Shown: one piece after another, positions 62,994 to 64,000 of the stretch | Position numbering within the stretch: the stretch's first letter is position 1 | Layout of the letters: each line of letters starts with the position of its first letter | DNA from: Leptolinea sp964420995 | GTDB taxonomy: Bacteria > Chloroflexota > Anaerolineae > Anaerolineales > Anaerolineaceae | Assembly: GCA_964420995.1 (NCBI GenBank) | Contig: CAYQUX010000012.1 | Span: 62,001 to 126,000, forward strand | DNA: 64,000 bases | Direction of reading: 5' to 3' | Made by a program: the position numbers and the translations under genes | Notes under the pieces: generated by a model | Databases searched by the model: none | The model's input: only the letters and a program-made list of their open reading frames with translations | Told to the model about the DNA's origin: nothing

Positions 62994-64000
62994 ATGCGAA
63001 AAGAAGTAGTCTTGATCACCGGCGCGAATGGGGAAATTGGTCATGGCCTGATAAGCCATCTGGGTAAGCGCGGAGACGTGCAAATTGTCGCGTTGGATGT
63101 CAATCCGATCGATGAAAGCCTGCGGCAATATTGCCATCCCTACATACAGGGGGACATTCTGGATAACATGCTTCTTGGCCGGTTGGTGGCGGAATACGAG
63201 ATCCGCACCATCTACCATCTCGCATCCATACTTTCCACCAAGGCGGAATACAACCCTGAGACCGCCCATCGTGTTAATGTGGAAGGTACGCTCAACCTGT
63301 TGCGGTTGGCTGTTGAACAGGCCGCCTGGCAGGGAAAAACTGTTAAATTCCTCTACCCGTCGTCAATTGCCGCGTACGGCATTCCCAGCCTTGGCTTGAA
63401 GAACCAGGTTATCAAAGTTAAAGAAGAACAGTACCTTGAACCTTTCACCATGTATGGCTGCAATAAATTGTACTGTGAGCATCTGGGTCGCTATTACACC
63501 CGCCATTATCGTCAGCTGGCCGCTGACAAACCCAGCAAGAATGTCGATTTCCGCTGTCTGCGATTCCCGGGTTTGATCAGCGCGGTTACCGTGCCCACCG
63601 GCGGCACCAGTGATTACGGCCCTGAAATGGTTCATCATGCCGCCCGTGGGGAAGAATATAATTGTTTCGTCCGGCCTGATACCCGCCTTCCTTTTATGAT
63701 GATGCCGGATGCCATAAAATCACTTCTTGAGCTCGAAGCCGCCCCGCGCGACTCGCTAACCAAGCTGGTTTATAACATCACCAGTTTCAGTCTGACCGCG
63801 GAGGACTTCTACAAGATTGTTTTGGATCATTTCCCGAACGCGAAGGTGGATTTCAAGCCCCATCTCGCCCGCCAGGGAATAGTTGACTCATGGCCGCAGG
63901 ATGTGGATGACAGCGCCGCCCGCCAGGACTGGCACTGGAAACCGGATTTCGAACGCGAACGAGCGTTCAAGGAATACCTCATCCCGGCGATCAAAGAACG
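62994..64000 (+). CDS. NAD-dependent epimerase, L-threonine 3-dehydrogenase-like, 3' end missing
   Basis: About 335 residues to the window end with no stop. SDR opening VVLITGANGEIGHGLISHL, then IYHLASILSTKAE, VNVEGTLNLL, YPSSIAAYG, and the active Tyr/Lys in TMYGCNKLYCEHLGRYY. LRFPGLISAVTVPTGGTSDYGPEMVHHAARG and PFMMMPDAIKSLLEL match the bacterial UDP-galactose-epimerase-type threonine dehydrogenases, which oxidise threonine to 2-amino-3-ketobutyrate, a source of glycine. A sugar epimerase role is less likely. AGGAG precedes the ATG. The frame is probably within a few codons of its end. Confidence 0.82.
   Translation, partial: MRKEVVLITGANGEIGHGLISHLGKRGDVQIVALDVNPIDESLRQYCHPYIQGDILDNMLLGRLVAEYEIRTIYHLASILSTKAEYNPETAHRVNVEGTLNLLRLAVEQAAWQGKTVKFLYPSSIAAYGIPSLGLKNQVIKVKEEQYLEPFTMYGCNKLYCEHLGRYYTRHYRQLAADKPSKNVDFRCLRFPGLISAVTVPTGGTSDYGPEMVHHAARGEEYNCFVRPDTRLPFMMMPDAIKSLLELEAAPRDSLTKLVYNITSFSLTAEDFYKIVLDHFPNAKVDFKPHLARQGIVDSWPQDVDDSAARQDWHWKPDFERERAFKEYLIPAIKE

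Overview
The window looks like chromosomal DNA from a Chloroflexota bacterium, most likely of the Anaerolineae. The evidence is indirect. DUF2298 membrane proteins with the YYYxG motif are a family largely shared by Chloroflexi and Archaea. Mevalonate kinase sits next to isopentenyl phosphate kinase, the archaeal-type variant also described for Chloroflexi. RpoC carries a long coiled-coil insertion, and TopA has a fused zinc ribbon. Base composition looks even and coding density is very high; no gap exceeds 300 bases. I see no rRNA, tRNA, CRISPR array, prophage or insertion sequence.

Layout: (1) 0-9.9 kb: the end of an alpha/beta hydrolase; a serine hydroxymethyltransferase-GcvT fusion followed by an aminotransferase; a convergent nucleoside kinase; a DUF4230 protein; and a SanA-like/HD/glycosidase-like trio. 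(2) 9.9-17.5 kb: rpoC, with its own promoter and without rpoB beside it, and a 1073-residue hybrid sensor kinase. (3) 17.6-37.9 kb: twelve minus-strand genes with tiny gaps or 4-base overlaps, from lepA through a flippase-like protein, a sugar-nucleotide epimerase, a GT4 glycosyltransferase, a methyltransferase, three large GT-C/DUF2298-type membrane proteins plus a fourth GT-C-like one, a DUF952 protein, cmk and a secernin-like hydrolase. This is the most unusual block and probably builds or decorates a surface glycan. (4) 38.1-43.2 kb: a B12-radical SAM protein and a NarL-type two-component system with a membrane protein and a PH-domain protein. (5) 43.2-48.4 kb: tlyA diverging from a ubiA-mvk-ipk cluster (prenyl phosphate metabolism), then dgt and greA. 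(6) 48.5-56.9 kb: an unknown membrane protein and the ffh-rpsP-khpA-rimM-dprA-manC-topA cluster. (7) 57-64 kb: degV, DUF1015, a MetV-MetF-type methylenetetrahydrofolate reductase, a methyltransferase, a SpoIIE-type phosphatase, a very small P-loop protein and a threonine dehydrogenase-like epimerase cut by the window end.

Two themes tie the window together. One-carbon/glycine metabolism appears as the SHMT-GcvT fusion, MetV-MetF and the Tdh-like protein. Envelope assembly appears as the GT-C/DUF2298 operon, manC and the polyprenyl supply genes ubiA, mvk and ipk. At sequence level, several genes have a -10-like hexamer 7-11 bases before the start codon and no Shine-Dalgarno sequence. This suggests frequent leaderless or near-leaderless mRNAs and was used here to choose starts.
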